A stretch of DNA of 63,542 nucleotides from Spirochaetaceae bacterium (GTDB taxonomy: Bacteria > Spirochaetota > Spirochaetia > DSM-27196 > SKKC01). The stretch is from NCBI GenBank assembly GCA_007128315.1, contig SKXQ01000082.1, positions 1-63,542 on the forward strand, given 5' to 3'. Made by a program: the position numbers and the translations under genes. Shown here piece by piece: positions 1 through 9,362 of this stretch. Numbering within the stretch: the stretch's first letter is position 1; every line of letters starts with the position of its first letter. The notes beneath the pieces were generated by a model. That model did not search any database. It worked only from the letters and a program-made list of their open reading frames with translations, and had not been told where the DNA came from.

Positions 1-1461
1 GCGGGTCTTGATGTCAAACGTATCGTCAACGAGCCTACAGCGGCTGCACTGGCATACGGTTTCGGCAAGGACAAGGGTGATGAACGAATTGCTGTCTACG
101 ATCTCGGCGGTGGAACCTTCGATATAAGCATCCTCGAGCTTGGGGACGGTGTATTCGAGGTCAAAAGCACGAACGGCGATACACATCTCGGGGGAGATAA
201 CTTCGATCAGCGTATTATCGACTGGCTCGTTGAAGGCTTCAGGAATGATTACGGTATCGATCTGTCGAAAGACCGTATGGCACTTCAACGCCTGAAAGAA
301 GGAGCGGAGAAGGCAAAGAAAGAGCTGTCGACGACGCAGAGCACAGAGATCAATCTGCCCTTTATTACGGCTGACAGTTCCGGTCCGAAGCATCTGCAGT
401 ATACCCTTGAGCGTGCCAGGTTCGAGCATATGGTTGCCGACCTCGTTGAGCGAACCAAACAGCCGTGCCTTAACGCACTCAAGGATGCCGGAGTCAAGGC
501 TCAGGATGTCGACGCGGTAATTCTTGTCGGCGGGTCTACACGAATGCCGGCCGTGCAGAAACTCGTTAAAGACCTCTTTGGTCGTGACCCGAACAAGGGT
601 GTGAACCCGGATGAAGTCGTTGCCTCAGGTGCGGCAATACAGGGCGGAATTCTTGGAGGAGACGTCAAAGACGTGCTGCTCCTGGACGTCACCCCGCTCT
701 CGCTCGGTATCGAGACGCTCGGCGGAGTCTTCACCAAGCTGATCGATCGAAATACCACTATACCAACCCGTAAAAGCCAGATCTTCTCAACGGCGGCGGA
801 CAATCAGACGGCTGTCAGCATACATGTGCTTCAGGGCGAACGCGAAATGGCTAACCAGAATCGTACCCTGGGTCGATTCGACCTGGTGGGAATACCGCCA
901 GCGCCGCGGGGGGTTCCTCAGGTCGAAGTCAGCTTCGACATCGACGCGAATGGTATTGTCCATGTGTCGGCCAAGGACCTTGGTACCGGGAAGGAACAGA
1001 AGATTCGCATTGAGTCGAGTTCTGGTCTATCCGAAGACGAAATTAATCGCATGGTAAAAGACGCCGAGTCACATGCTGAAGATGACAGGAAAGCCAAAGA
1101 AGCAGCCGAAGCCCGTAACGAAGCCGACTCACTCGTTTACTCCACAGAAAAAAGTCTTTCGGATTACGGGGACAAAGTCAGCGACGAGGACCGGCAGAAA
1201 ATCAACGGTGCGATTTCCGAGCTGAAGTCGGCACTCGACTCAGGTGACGCCGAGCAGATCAAACAGAAGACCGAAGTCCTGAAAGAAGCTTCATACAAGC
1301 TTGCAGAAGAAGTGTACAAAGCCTCGTCGGAGAACGCAGATGGCGCATCTACAGAGGGTGGCGAGCAGGCAGGAGCATCGGAACAGGAAACAGGCACGGA
1401 TAATTCGGAAACCGTGGAAGATGTTGACTACGAGGTAGTTGACGAAGACGATAACAAGTAA
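1..1461 (+). CDS. dnaK: DnaK (Hsp70) chaperone, 5' end outside window
   Basis: ATP-dependent Hsp70 chaperone that folds cytoplasmic proteins with DnaJ and GrpE. The open frame runs from base 1, so about 155 N-terminal residues are missing, including the first phosphate loop. Visible are the [11 protein letters not shown] segment, the DLGGGTFD phosphate-2 motif, the VGGSTRMP adenosine-site motif, the interdomain linker [13 protein letters not shown] and the substrate-binding beta domain. The protein ends in a long acidic tail ([15 protein letters not shown]), typical of bacterial DnaK. dnaJ follows after about 24 nt, so the two are very likely co-transcribed. Identity is certain. Confidence 0.98.
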   Translation, partial: AGLDVKRIVNEPTAAALAYGFGKDKGDERIAVYDLGGGTFDISILELGDGVFEVKSTNGDTHLGGDNFDQRIIDWLVEGFRNDYGIDLSKDRMALQRLKEGAEKAKKELSTTQSTEINLPFITADSSGPKHLQYTLERARFEHMVADLVERTKQPCLNALKDAGVKAQDVDAVILVGGSTRMPAVQKLVKDLFGRDPNKGVNPDEVVASGAAIQGGILGGDVKDVLLLDVTPLSLGIETLGGVFTKLIDRNTTIPTRKSQIFSTAADNQTAVSIHVLQGEREMANQNRTLGRFDLVGIPPAPRGVPQVEVSFDIDANGIVHVSAKDLGTGKEQKIRIESSSGLSEDEINRMVKDAESHAEDDRKAKEAAEARNEADSLVYSTEKSLSDYGDKVSDEDRQKINGAISELKSALDSGDAEQIKQKTEVLKEASYKLAEEVYKASSENADGASTEGGEQAGASEQETGTDNSETVEDVDYEVVDEDDNK

Positions 1462-1485
1462 GCATCGACGGGCAGGATTTTTTTG

Positions 1486-2610
1486 GTGGCAAAAACCGAT
1501 TATTACGAAGTCCTTGGCGTGGCAAAAAACGCGACCAGGGACGATATAAAGAAAGCGTATCGAAAGGTCGCAGTGAAGTACCACCCGGACAGGAATCCGG
1601 GTGACTCCAGCGCTGAGGATATGTTCAAAGCTGCTGCCGAAGCCTATGAAGTCTTATCGGACGATCAGAAGCGCCAGGCCTACGACCAGTTCGGGTTTGC
1701 CGGAGTGGATGGGATGTCCGGTAATGGCGGCGGGGGGTTTTCCAGCGCATACCGCGATTTCGAGGACATTTTCGGCGATTTCTCCGGGATTTTCGACAGC
1801 TTTTTCGGTGGCGGACGTCGCGGCGGAAGGGGCAGATCAGGACCCCGGCGTGGTTCGGATATCAAGGTCGAGCTTGAAGTTTCCTTCAAAGACGCCGCGT
1901 TCGGCTGCGTAAAAGAGATCACGTATCCCAGGACTGTCCACTGCAGTTCATGCTCGGGCACAGGATCCCAGGGAGATGGGACCCGCCGAACCTGCCCGAC
2001 CTGCGGTGGCGTCGGACAGGTGCGACGCAGTCAGGGCTTTTTCTCGGTCGCAACGGTATGCCCCGACTGTCAGGGCGAGGGGCAGATCGTGGAGAATCCC
2101 TGCCGCAGCTGTGGTGGTGCCGGGGTTGAGCAGCGTCGTTCCACTGTGAAAGTCACCATCCCTGCCGGAATAGATACCGGAAAGAGGTTAAGCGTGCCCG
2201 GGCAGGGTGAGGCGGGACCAAACGGTGCTCAGGCGGGGGACCTGTACGTCTTTCTGCGCGTGGCACCTCACGAGTACTTTGAGCGTGACGGAGACGATCT
2301 GTACTGCCTGATTCCCGTGAGCTTTACCCAGGCTGCCCTCGGCGCCGACGTGTTTATACCGTCGCTCGACGGCGAGCGGATTACGGCTAAAGTTCCCTCC
2401 GGTTCGCAGAATGGCGATGTTATCCGGGTGAAAGGCTGGGGCGTGCCGCGCCTGAACCACTCGTCGAAACGCGGCGATCTCTACGTGAAGCTGCGGGTCA
2501 TGGTTCCTGAGAGAGTTCACGGCAAGGTTAAGCATCTCCTGAAAGAACTGGCTGAGGTTGAAGCGGCGAGTAGCGAGCCGGATCCGGTTCCACTGTCGAG
2601 CCTGCGATAG
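1486..2610 (+). CDS. dnaJ: DnaJ (Hsp40) co-chaperone
   Basis: Type I Hsp40 that stimulates DnaK ATPase activity and delivers substrates. The J domain (about residues 4-70) holds the HPD motif in [12 protein letters not shown]-rich linker follows (about 75-120). Then come four CxxCxGxG-like zinc-finger repeats ([32 protein letters not shown]; about 145-215) and the C-terminal beta domains. Length of about 374 aa is normal. The start is either TTG 1483 or GTG 1486; GTG is chosen because the GCAGGA at about 1472-1477 then sits 8 nt upstream. Co-transcribed with dnaK. Confidence 0.97.
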   Translation: MAKTDYYEVLGVAKNATRDDIKKAYRKVAVKYHPDRNPGDSSAEDMFKAAAEAYEVLSDDQKRQAYDQFGFAGVDGMSGNGGGGFSSAYRDFEDIFGDFSGIFDSFFGGGRRGGRGRSGPRRGSDIKVELEVSFKDAAFGCVKEITYPRTVHCSSCSGTGSQGDGTRRTCPTCGGVGQVRRSQGFFSVATVCPDCQGEGQIVENPCRSCGGAGVEQRRSTVKVTIPAGIDTGKRLSVPGQGEAGPNGAQAGDLYVFLRVAPHEYFERDGDDLYCLIPVSFTQAALGADVFIPSLDGERITAKVPSGSQNGDVIRVKGWGVPRLNHSSKRGDLYVKLRVMVPERVHGKVKHLLKELAEVEAASSEPDPVPLSSLR

Positions 2611-2681
2611 GTTTACGTTTCGAGTCTGCGATTAACCCACCAAACAAGCTTTCTTTCCGGTCCCGAGGCCTCATTACCAGC

Positions 2682-3140
2682 ATGGTTTCGGCCGATTCAT
2701 ACCATATGCATGCTTTTCACTCACTGACTGTCCGTATAATCTGCGCAGCCATAGTATTCGTTGCTCTTACTGCATCCTTCCCCTTCGAACGTGCACCGAG
2801 GGCGACCACCTTCGACCCCGAGGACTTTACCTCCGAGTGGGATCTGCTCGACACCAACGACGACGGACAGATTGACTACGCGGTCATTTCGGACAACGAC
2901 GGTCTGTTGATGCGGGCCGCAATGGATTACTCCGGCGACGGACGGTTTGATAACTTCTACGCATATCACGACGGGCAGCTCGTGCTGCACGAAATCGACT
3001 CCAATTCCGACGGAGCGATTGATCTGCGGGTGTTCGTTATCGAAGGCAATCAGATTGCCGGGTTCGAGCAGGACACGAATCACGACGGGCACATGGATCT
3101 GGTAGAGTTTTTCTACGAAGAGGTTTCACAACGGCGATGA
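2682..3140 (+). CDS. Secreted protein with repeated DxDG calcium-binding-like motifs
   Basis: Unknown function. The N-terminus carries a hydrophobic stretch (about residues 18-34, ICAAIVFVALTASF) that reads as a signal peptide or membrane anchor. The rest consists of four repeats of the type DxNxDGxxD: DTNDDGQID, DYSGDGRFD, DSNSDGAID and DTNHDGHMD, spaced about 27-30 residues. This pattern resembles EF-hand or dockerin-type calcium loops, so extracytoplasmic Ca2+ binding is a reasonable inference. ATG 2706 (MHAFHSL) is an alternative start; neither start has a good ribosome-binding site. Its last 4 nt overlap the downstream rRNA methyltransferase gene, so the two are translationally coupled. 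Confidence 0.7.
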   Translation: MVSADSYHMHAFHSLTVRIICAAIVFVALTASFPFERAPRATTFDPEDFTSEWDLLDTNDDGQIDYAVISDNDGLLMRAAMDYSGDGRFDNFYAYHDGQLVLHEIDSNSDGAIDLRVFVIEGNQIAGFEQDTNHDGHMDLVEFFYEEVSQRR

Positions 3141-3913
3141 CCGGCGACTGGGTTCACGGAGTACACGGCATACGTGGCATGCTCGACGCCGGAATAATTG
3201 GTGTTCTCCTTGTTGAGAAGGGACAGGACCGTGCACGTGCGCTGATCCGCGCATCAGGAACCGGCGTGACCGTCGAGCAGGTTTCACGTGCAGAGCTTCG
3301 ACGAAGGACAGACAACGCGGGGGCCAGAATTGCGGCATTTCGCGCCGGAAATGAACCTCAAGCAGCGCGGGTGGCAAAAAGCACCCGGAGCAGCGACCGG
3401 ATTGATCGGCCGGATCGTGTCATTGACGTTGCTGCTCTCAGGCCCGTGACTTCGAGAGAAACCGTATTTGCGCTCGACCAGGTTACCGATCCTCATAACC
3501 TGGGCGCGATTATCCGGACCGCAAACCGTTTTGGTGTGCGTGCGGTGGTGTATCCGAAACGAGGCAGTGCGACTGACAGTGAGGTGGTTCGGCGTGCGAG
3601 TGCCGGCACGAGCGAACACCAGCTGCACGGCACCGTTGTTAATCTTGCACGGACACTTCGGGAGCTTCGGGACATTGGATACTGGATCTACGCGGCAGAG
3701 GCAAGGGGCGAGGCCCTCCCGGAAGCTGTCATAGGCTTCCCGGCGGTCATTGTCTTTGGGAGTGAGGGCGAGGGTATACGGCCGAATGTTCGGGAAAGTT
3801 GTGATGCGTCGCTTGCAATTCCCGGGGGCGGTTTTGCCGATAGTCTGAACGTCTCGGTTGCCGCCGGAATCTTCGCCTACGAGTTGAGCCGTCAGCTGCG
3901 GCTTGCACCGTAA
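3137..3913 (+). CDS. rlmB: SpoU-family 2'-O-ribose RNA methyltransferase (RlmB/TrmH type)
   Basis: Probable 23S rRNA (guanosine 2'-O) methyltransferase using SAM, of the RlmB group. The N-terminal ~75 residues match the small substrate-binding domain (VHGIRGML). The C-terminal trefoil-knot SPOUT domain has motif 1 (DPHNLGAIIRTANRFG), motif 2 (VFGSEGEGI) and motif 3 (IPGGGFADSLNVSVAAGI), the last two forming the SAM-binding knot. At 258 aa the length fits. The start ATG overlaps the stop of the preceding gene (ATGA). The exact nucleotide target is inferred from overall length and architecture; TrmH-like tRNA activity cannot be excluded. Confidence 0.88.
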   Translation: MTGDWVHGVHGIRGMLDAGIIGVLLVEKGQDRARALIRASGTGVTVEQVSRAELRRRTDNAGARIAAFRAGNEPQAARVAKSTRSSDRIDRPDRVIDVAALRPVTSRETVFALDQVTDPHNLGAIIRTANRFGVRAVVYPKRGSATDSEVVRRASAGTSEHQLHGTVVNLARTLRELRDIGYWIYAAEARGEALPEAVIGFPAVIVFGSEGEGIRPNVRESCDASLAIPGGGFADSLNVSVAAGIFAYELSRQLRLAP

Positions 3914-3944
3914 GGGTGTGAACGGGTCCTGTTGGAGGGGCGGA

Positions 3945-5216
3945 TTACTCTCCGAAGACCCGGGAACCGATATCGCCGCGGAACCAGGCTCCTTCGAAAT
4001 CAACTGCTTCAGCAACCTGATAGGCGGCGGCGCGTGCTTCGATGATGTTCCGGCCTCGTGCTACACAGGTCATGCAACGTCCCCCGTCAGTCAGAAGGTG
4101 GTTGTCGCCGTCCGTCCGTGTGCCACCGTGAAACAAAAGTTGCTCGATTGTGTCGGGTGTGACAGGATGCGCCTCTGTTTCGTGTATCTGAATGGGATAC
4201 CCGGTCCTATGATCGATGGGATAGCCGGCAGACGCTACCACCACACCGACCGAGACGCGGTCGTCGATTTCAAGGAATGCGTCTCGGATGCGACCGTTTA
4301 TCATTGCATCACACAAGTCGAGGATGTCCGCTCTGATCAACGGCAGGAGTACCTGCGTTTCAGGATCCCCGAAGCGAACGTTATACTCAAGAACTTTCGG
4401 ACCGTCGTCGGTAATCATAAGGCCAATGTAGAGTACACCGGTGTATCGGAGCTCATCCGAGTCAAGGCCACGGATACTTGGCTGTACGATGGTCTCTTCG
4501 ATGGTCGCAAGCATGTCGTCCGGAAGCCACGGAACGGGGCAAACTGCTCCCATGCCACCGGTGTTCGGGCCGGTTGAGCGTTCGCCGGCCTTCTTGTAAT
4601 CCGCGCAGGCGGGGAGAACCCGATATCCATTCCGGTCAAGCAACACAAAGACTGATACCTCGTATCCAGTGAGAAAGTCTTCGATGACAACAGATCCGCT
4701 GCGCAGAGCGTGGAGTCCAAACTCCCGCGCCTCGTCCAGGGTTCTAGCCTCCAGGACCCCTTTCCCGGCGGCGAGACCATCCATTTTGAGAACCGTCGGG
4801 AGTGACCGTCTCGCAAGCTCCCGGTCAAGCTCCTGCCCGGAATGAACCGTGCAGGCCCGAGCAGTAGGGATATGGTGCCTTTCCATGAACTGTTTCGAGA
4901 AGGTCTTACTGCTCTCAAGACGTGCCGCCGCAGATCCTGGACCGATTACCGGGATTCCGGCTTCTCTCAGCGCATCTGAAACTCCGGCTGCGAGAGGAGC
5001 CTCCGGGCCGACGAGTGCAAGATTAATGCGATACTTCCGACAGCATTCTACAACCGCCGCAGGATCGAGCACGTCGATGTCCGGAAGATTCGTTCCAAGT
5101 TGTCCTGTTCCTGGATTACCGGGGGCGATATAGAGGCCGCTTAAACGATTACTGCGAGATATCTTCCAGGCTATCGCGTGTTCACGACCGCCTGAGCCAA
5201 TCAATAGTACTTTCAC
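3945..5216 (-). CDS. purD: Phosphoribosylamine-glycine ligase
   Basis: GAR synthetase: ATP-dependent joining of glycine to phosphoribosylamine, second step of de novo purine synthesis. The N-terminal KVLLIGSGGREHAIAWK and the ATP-grasp signatures (KMDGLAAGKGV, NVRFGDPETQ) are unmistakable. The start is set at GTG 5216: a GGAGG lies 8 nt upstream, and the GTGA overlaps the purN stop. A longer upstream frame reads back into purN and is not used. This gives 423 aa, the usual length. Last gene of the tatD-purF-purM-purN-purD operon. Confidence 0.96.
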   Translation of the reverse strand: MKVLLIGSGGREHAIAWKISRSNRLSGLYIAPGNPGTGQLGTNLPDIDVLDPAAVVECCRKYRINLALVGPEAPLAAGVSDALREAGIPVIGPGSAAARLESSKTFSKQFMERHHIPTARACTVHSGQELDRELARRSLPTVLKMDGLAAGKGVLEARTLDEAREFGLHALRSGSVVIEDFLTGYEVSVFVLLDRNGYRVLPACADYKKAGERSTGPNTGGMGAVCPVPWLPDDMLATIEETIVQPSIRGLDSDELRYTGVLYIGLMITDDGPKVLEYNVRFGDPETQVLLPLIRADILDLCDAMINGRIRDAFLEIDDRVSVGVVVASAGYPIDHRTGYPIQIHETEAHPVTPDTIEQLLFHGGTRTDGDNHLLTDGGRCMTCVARGRNIIEARAAAYQVAEAVDFEGAWFRGDIGSRVFGE

Positions 5217-5908
5217 GTGTGTGTATCCTCCAGTCTGTAGCAGTCGGGCAGCGATTCGCGCAGACGTAGCGCGTTCAGTGTCGCACCGGGCCACTGACCA
5301 TTGTCTATATACTCAGCGACCTGCTCAACCACCTCCGGGTAGAGTATGTGCTCGAGGCGATGGATCTGCTTCTCGAAGTCACCGATCGATTCAATAGTCG
5401 ACCGGTCGAAGGATGCCTGTGCGATAACAGGTCCCGTATCCATGCCTGCATCGACCAGGTGTACGGTGATTCCTGCCCTGGCGGCACCCGACTGGAAACT
5501 TCGCTCGATCGCGTGCATACCAGGAAACGCAGGCAACAGCGAAGGATGTATGTTCAGAATGCGGCCTGTGTAGGTATCTACAAGCTCTGCACCGAGCAGT
5601 CGCATGTAGCCGGCGAGAACAAGAAGATCGACCTTCTGTTCTGCGAGAACAGAACGGATTCTGTGCTCGGCGTGCTCCCGGCCCGAACGGTACGACACGA
5701 TAAAGCCAGGCAGGCCGGAGGTTGCTGCCAGTTGATGTATCCCGCTGGATGATCTGTCACTGATCGTGCATACGATCTCGCCGGAGCGGGTGGCGGTGTC
5801 CGATACGGCGCATCCCGGGGTAGGAGCCGCCCGCAGATATCCGAAGTGTTCGAGTATGCGTTGTGCGTTACTCGCAGTCCCACTGGCAAAAAGGGCGATA
5901 CGAGTCAT
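5213..5908 (-). CDS. purN: Phosphoribosylglycinamide formyltransferase
   Basis: GAR transformylase: formylates GAR with 10-formyl-tetrahydrofolate, third step of purine synthesis. The N-terminal phosphate loop reads FASGTASN where FxSGxGSN is usual. The catalytic region is conserved: RILNIHPSLLPAFPG (catalytic His) and VHLVDAGMDTGPVIAQ (catalytic Asp). Length of 231 aa is slightly above average because of a short tail after the core. The gene starts 1 nt after the purM stop and overlaps purD by 4 nt, indicating tight coupling. Confidence 0.95.
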   Translation of the reverse strand: MTRIALFASGTASNAQRILEHFGYLRAAPTPGCAVSDTATRSGEIVCTISDRSSSGIHQLAATSGLPGFIVSYRSGREHAEHRIRSVLAEQKVDLLVLAGYMRLLGAELVDTYTGRILNIHPSLLPAFPGMHAIERSFQSGAARAGITVHLVDAGMDTGPVIAQASFDRSTIESIGDFEKQIHRLEHILYPEVVEQVAEYIDNGQWPGATLNALRLRESLPDCYRLEDTHT

Positions 5909-5909
5909 A

Positions 5910-6890
5910 TCAGCCCGTTGATGCGCTACGAAGCACGCCGATCTGCCTCAGCCCGATTCCCTGACCGTCAGCACTCGCGTATGAGTGTGCGTGTTCAAGG
6001 AATCTGTCCGCGCCGGACTCGCTTACGACAATTGCAACACCAATACCCATGTTAAACACGGTTCGCATCTCCGAGGGCTCGACCGAGCCGTACTCCGCTA
6101 TGTGCCCGAATATCTCGGGTACCGGCCAGTCCCAGCTCAGCTCCAGCGAAAGACGGTCAGGGATTACCCGCGCTACGTTTCCCGCCAGACCACCACCGGT
6201 AATATGGGCGGCCGCCGCAACGGCAGGGTGTTGAGCAAGGTGCATGAGCTCCCGTACATAGATTCTTGTTGGTTCAAGAAGGCTTGCGAAAAGGGGTTCC
6301 GGTGCGTGTTCCAGCGCTTTGCGAGCCAGACTCAGCCCGTTCGAGTGCACTCCGTTCGACGCTATACCGAAAACGGGGTCGCCATCGTTCAGGCGATCGG
6401 TTCGTGGCAGCATTCGAGCCTTTGATACTACCCCTGTGCAGAAGCCTGCGAGGTCAAACGAACCAGCGACGTATACATCGGGCATTTCGGCTGTTTCTCC
6501 GCCCGAAAGGCTGCAATCGGCCAGCTCACAGCCCCGCACAATACCTTCGATTATGTCTTCAAGCGGGGTCGCGGTCAGCTTTCCGCAGGCAATATAGTCG
6601 AGAAACTGCAGAGGTTGAGCCCCGCATACCGCAAGATCGTTCACACACATGGCGACCAGATCAATGCCGATGGTTCTGAAGAGCCCGAGTCGTTCAGCGA
6701 CGAGAAGCTTGGTACCTACGCCGTCAGTGGTGGACAGCAGGACCGGATCCGGGATGCCGGTCAGATCCAGCTCCAGGCCGCCGGCAAAGCCGCCTATGCC
6801 GCCCGACAAAGCCGGTGAACGTAAGGAGGCTATATAGCGGGAGAACCTGTCACCGGCCTCTATGTCTACTCCTGCGGAGGTGTAATCCAT
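5910..6890 (-). CDS. purM: Phosphoribosylformylglycinamidine cyclo-ligase
   Basis: AIR synthetase, fifth step of purine synthesis: ATP-dependent ring closure of FGAM. Conserved blocks are DYTSAGVDIEAGDRF at the N-terminus, STTDGVGTK, MCVNDLAVCGAQPLQFLDYIACG, SGGETAEMP and ITGGGLAGNVARVI. ATG 6890 is preferred because a GGAG in the purF coda lies 8 nt upstream. GTG 6896, two codons earlier, overlaps the purF stop (GTGA) and is the alternative. About 326 aa, slightly shorter than the ~345 aa norm. Confidence 0.96.
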   Translation of the reverse strand: MDYTSAGVDIEAGDRFSRYIASLRSPALSGGIGGFAGGLELDLTGIPDPVLLSTTDGVGTKLLVAERLGLFRTIGIDLVAMCVNDLAVCGAQPLQFLDYIACGKLTATPLEDIIEGIVRGCELADCSLSGGETAEMPDVYVAGSFDLAGFCTGVVSKARMLPRTDRLNDGDPVFGIASNGVHSNGLSLARKALEHAPEPLFASLLEPTRIYVRELMHLAQHPAVAAAAHITGGGLAGNVARVIPDRLSLELSWDWPVPEIFGHIAEYGSVEPSEMRTVFNMGIGVAIVVSESGADRFLEHAHSYASADGQGIGLRQIGVLRSASTG

Positions 6891-6892
6891 GC

Positions 6893-8338
6893 TCACTGCT
6901 CCATTTCGAGAATTTCGTTATCACGAGGTTGTTTCCTGCGTTCATCCTCGGTCAGAGGTACCGCGAGGGGGTATGCTCCGCTGAAACACGCGTAGCAGAA
7001 GTCTTTCGGTGTTGCGAGGACGGTCTTCAGATGGGTGATGTCCAGGAAGCGGACGCTATCCGCGCCTATGTACGCTGCAATCTCATCCGGTGATTTTTTG
7101 TTGGAAATGAGTTCGTCGCGGGTAGGGATATCTATGCCGAAAAAACATGGCCATCGCAGTTCCGGTGCGCAAAGGCGCAGATGCACCTCTCTGGCGCCGG
7201 CTCGTTTCAGGAGTTTGACCAGACTACGCGCGGTTGTACCCCGCACCAGTGAATCATCGATCAGCATGACGGACTTGCCGGCGATAACGTCGGTCACGGG
7301 GTGGAGTTTCATGCGTACCGCCAGTTCCCGCTCCGCGGTAGTCGGCATAATGAATGATCGACCGGCGTAGTGATTTCGGGTCAGTCCGAAATCAAAAGGT
7401 ATGCCTGACGCCTCAGCGTAACCAAGTGCCGCAGTAGTCCCGCTGTCGGGCACCGGGACGACGATGTCACCACTACTTCCATCCAGCCTGTCTTCTTCCG
7501 CCAGAGCCCGTCCCATGTTCTTACGGGCAGTGTAGACTCCGGTTCCGAAAACTCGAGAGTCCGGGCGGGCGAAATATATCAGCTCGAATACGCATTGAGC
7601 GCGCTTTCGACCGACAGATTTTATTCGGCGGTTCTGCTCGCCGTCGGGACCGAGTACAAGAATGTCACCGGGTTCAAGCTCGCGCTGTTCGGTACAACCC
7701 AGCACATCAAGCGCGCACGACTCGCTCGCCACGATGGTCATTCCGTCGTGGTACCCGACAAACAGCGGCCGAAAACCGTTTGGATCTCGAACGGCAAAGA
7801 GCCTGTCGTCGTGCATTAACACCATCGTGTAGGCGCCTTCCAGGGCCTCGAGAACGTCTTCCAGCGCGGTGTCAAAGGAGTCGCGACGTGAGCGCGAGAG
7901 CATGTGTAGAATCAGCTCCGTGTCGGAACTCGTCTGAAAAATCGCGCCTTCGTGCACCAGACGTTCGCGCAGTTGCAGGGCATTCGATATGTTTCCGTTG
8001 TGTGCAACAGCGACTTCGCCCTTGTTGCACTGCACGACCAGTGGCTGGGCGTTTTCCAGCTTGTTCCCGCCGTGCGTGGAGTAGCGCACGTGTCCGATGC
8101 CAACCGTACTTTCGCGATGACCGGAAAGGTAGCGCGACAGAACCGTCGAGACCATTCCGAGATCCTTGTACGCGACCGTCCTGCCGTCTTTTCTGTATGC
8201 GATTCCCGCGCTCTCCTGTCCGCGATGTTGGAGTGAGAACAGGGGGAAGAACAGATGTTGAGGTATATTAGCGGGGACGGGCGAATAGATGCCTGCGACC
8301 CCGCAAAAGTGTTTTAATGTGTCTGAGGAGCTGCCCAC
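6893..8338 (-). CDS. purF: Amidophosphoribosyltransferase, Fe-S type with propeptide
   Basis: First committed enzyme of purine synthesis, transferring glutamine amide nitrogen to PRPP. The Ntn-hydrolase domain begins at the Cys of CGVAGIYS. Starting at GTG 8338 gives an 11-residue propeptide (MGSSSDTLKHF) before that Cys; longer starts overlap tatD. The PRTase domain has the VMLIDDSLVRGTT PRPP loop. Four cysteines sit where Bacillus-type PurF binds its [4Fe-4S] cluster: QCVFELIYFARPDS, WPCFFGID and FCYACF. The propeptide and cluster together place it in the oxygen-sensitive PurF class. 481 aa with this start. Confidence 0.95.
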   Translation of the reverse strand: MGSSSDTLKHFCGVAGIYSPVPANIPQHLFFPLFSLQHRGQESAGIAYRKDGRTVAYKDLGMVSTVLSRYLSGHRESTVGIGHVRYSTHGGNKLENAQPLVVQCNKGEVAVAHNGNISNALQLRERLVHEGAIFQTSSDTELILHMLSRSRRDSFDTALEDVLEALEGAYTMVLMHDDRLFAVRDPNGFRPLFVGYHDGMTIVASESCALDVLGCTEQRELEPGDILVLGPDGEQNRRIKSVGRKRAQCVFELIYFARPDSRVFGTGVYTARKNMGRALAEEDRLDGSSGDIVVPVPDSGTTAALGYAEASGIPFDFGLTRNHYAGRSFIMPTTAERELAVRMKLHPVTDVIAGKSVMLIDDSLVRGTTARSLVKLLKRAGAREVHLRLCAPELRWPCFFGIDIPTRDELISNKKSPDEIAAYIGADSVRFLDITHLKTVLATPKDFCYACFSGAYPLAVPLTEDERRKQPRDNEILEMEQ

Positions 8339-8372
8339 GATACGGTGCTTATAGCACCACAGTCTGCAAGGG

Positions 8373-9146
8373 TCAACCGTCGATGCCGAATACGCGGAGG
8401 CTGTTTGCATAGATCGCTTCTGCGATCTGCTCCAGTGGTTCCTCTCTGAGTTCTGCGATGAACTCTACAGTGTCCCGAAGATACGAGGGCTTGTTCCGTT
8501 TCCCCCGGTGAGCACTCGGCACCATGAACGGACTTTCGGTCTCGACAAGCATTCTCTCAAGCGGCATGTTCACCGCTGTTTCGTGGAGGTTCCGGGCGTT
8601 CCGATACGTAACATTTCCGGCAAATGAAATATACAGGTCAAGTTCAAGCGCCTGTTGAGCGTACTTCCAGTCCTCACTGTAGCAGTGAAGTATACCACCT
8701 TTCGGAGGCAGCTTTTCCTGCAGAATCTCGAGAACGTCCGATCCCGCCTCGCGATTGTGAATCACCACCGGATACCCGAGTCGCGATGCGATTTCGAGTT
8801 GGCGAATAAACAGTTCAATCTGGCTGTCCTTGTCACCGAACTTCCGGTAATAGTCCAGACCGATCTCCCCGATCGCGACAACGCGCGGCAGCGAAACGCC
8901 TTCTTCAATCTTCTGCTCCCAGTCACGACCGGGATTTGTGACCTCGGACGGGGATACTCCCACGCTGTGAAACACGTTGTCGGCGGTACTGAGATTCTCG
9001 TGGATCTGAAAGAAATCGTGCAGGTTGTTGCAGATACTGAGTATACCCGTAACACCTTCCTGTTTGGCCTCTTTTACGATAATAAGCTGTTCGATCGGAT
9101 CTTCATGAATCAACCCGATATGGGCGTGAGTATCAAAAAATTTCAT
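8373..9146 (-). CDS. tatD: TatD-family metal-dependent hydrolase (DNase)
   Basis: Amidohydrolase-fold metalloenzyme; family members act as 3'-5' exonucleases on damaged DNA or RNA. The ligands are visible: FFDTHAHI (HxH) at the N-terminus, AIGEIGLDYYRKF (Glu), PVVIHNREA (His), ILHCYSE (His) and LVETESPFM (the family usually has LxETD here, so the Asp is replaced by Ser). 257 aa is the family length. First gene of the run ending in purD. The call is sure for the family, not for the substrate. Confidence 0.9.
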   Translation of the reverse strand: MKFFDTHAHIGLIHEDPIEQLIIVKEAKQEGVTGILSICNNLHDFFQIHENLSTADNVFHSVGVSPSEVTNPGRDWEQKIEEGVSLPRVVAIGEIGLDYYRKFGDKDSQIELFIRQLEIASRLGYPVVIHNREAGSDVLEILQEKLPPKGGILHCYSEDWKYAQQALELDLYISFAGNVTYRNARNLHETAVNMPLERMLVETESPFMVPSAHRGKRNKPSYLRDTVEFIAELREEPLEQIAEAIYANSLRVFGIDG

Positions 9147-9171
9147 ATTTTTTCCGTCGCTTCGTCTGCTG

Positions 9172-9200
9172 AATATACCCGCAGTTGTTCGCCCTGACGA
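9172..9200 (-). promoter_or_regulatory. Candidate sigma70 promoter for tatD-purFMND
   Basis: On the minus strand TCGTCA (-35, 9195-9200), a 17 nt spacer and TATATT (-10, 9172-9177) lie about 26 nt before the tatD ATG. No purine operator or riboswitch was recognised nearby. Confidence 0.5.
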
Positions 9201-9303
9201 CTAACTGACTAGGTTCGATTTTTTTCGTGCCGGGACGCCTATTGCCACCAACATACCGCTTTGCTTGTTGGGCGTCAACAGACCTGCAGCCGTCATGCGA
9301 GCT

Positions 9304-9331
9304 TTGACATCGTCAACAGCGGCGTGATAGC
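9304..9331 (+). promoter_or_regulatory. Candidate promoter for the M23-bactofilin operon
   Basis: TTGACA (9304-9309), 16 nt spacer, then GATAGC (9326-9331), a weak -10 box. It is about 32 nt upstream of the ATG at 9363. The -35 is perfect; the -10 matches only 3 of 6. Confidence 0.35.
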
Positions 9332-9362
9332 GTTTCAGAGCGATGTCCGGAACGGATTACAG

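Noticed and set aside
3903-4577. Long open frame antisense to purD
   Set aside because: No family similarity and no SD; purD on the opposite strand is unmistakable.
9261-9362. Upstream extension of the LytM-fold protein
   Set aside because: Residues before ATG 9363 are unlike a membrane-protein head, and the candidate promoter lies inside this region.
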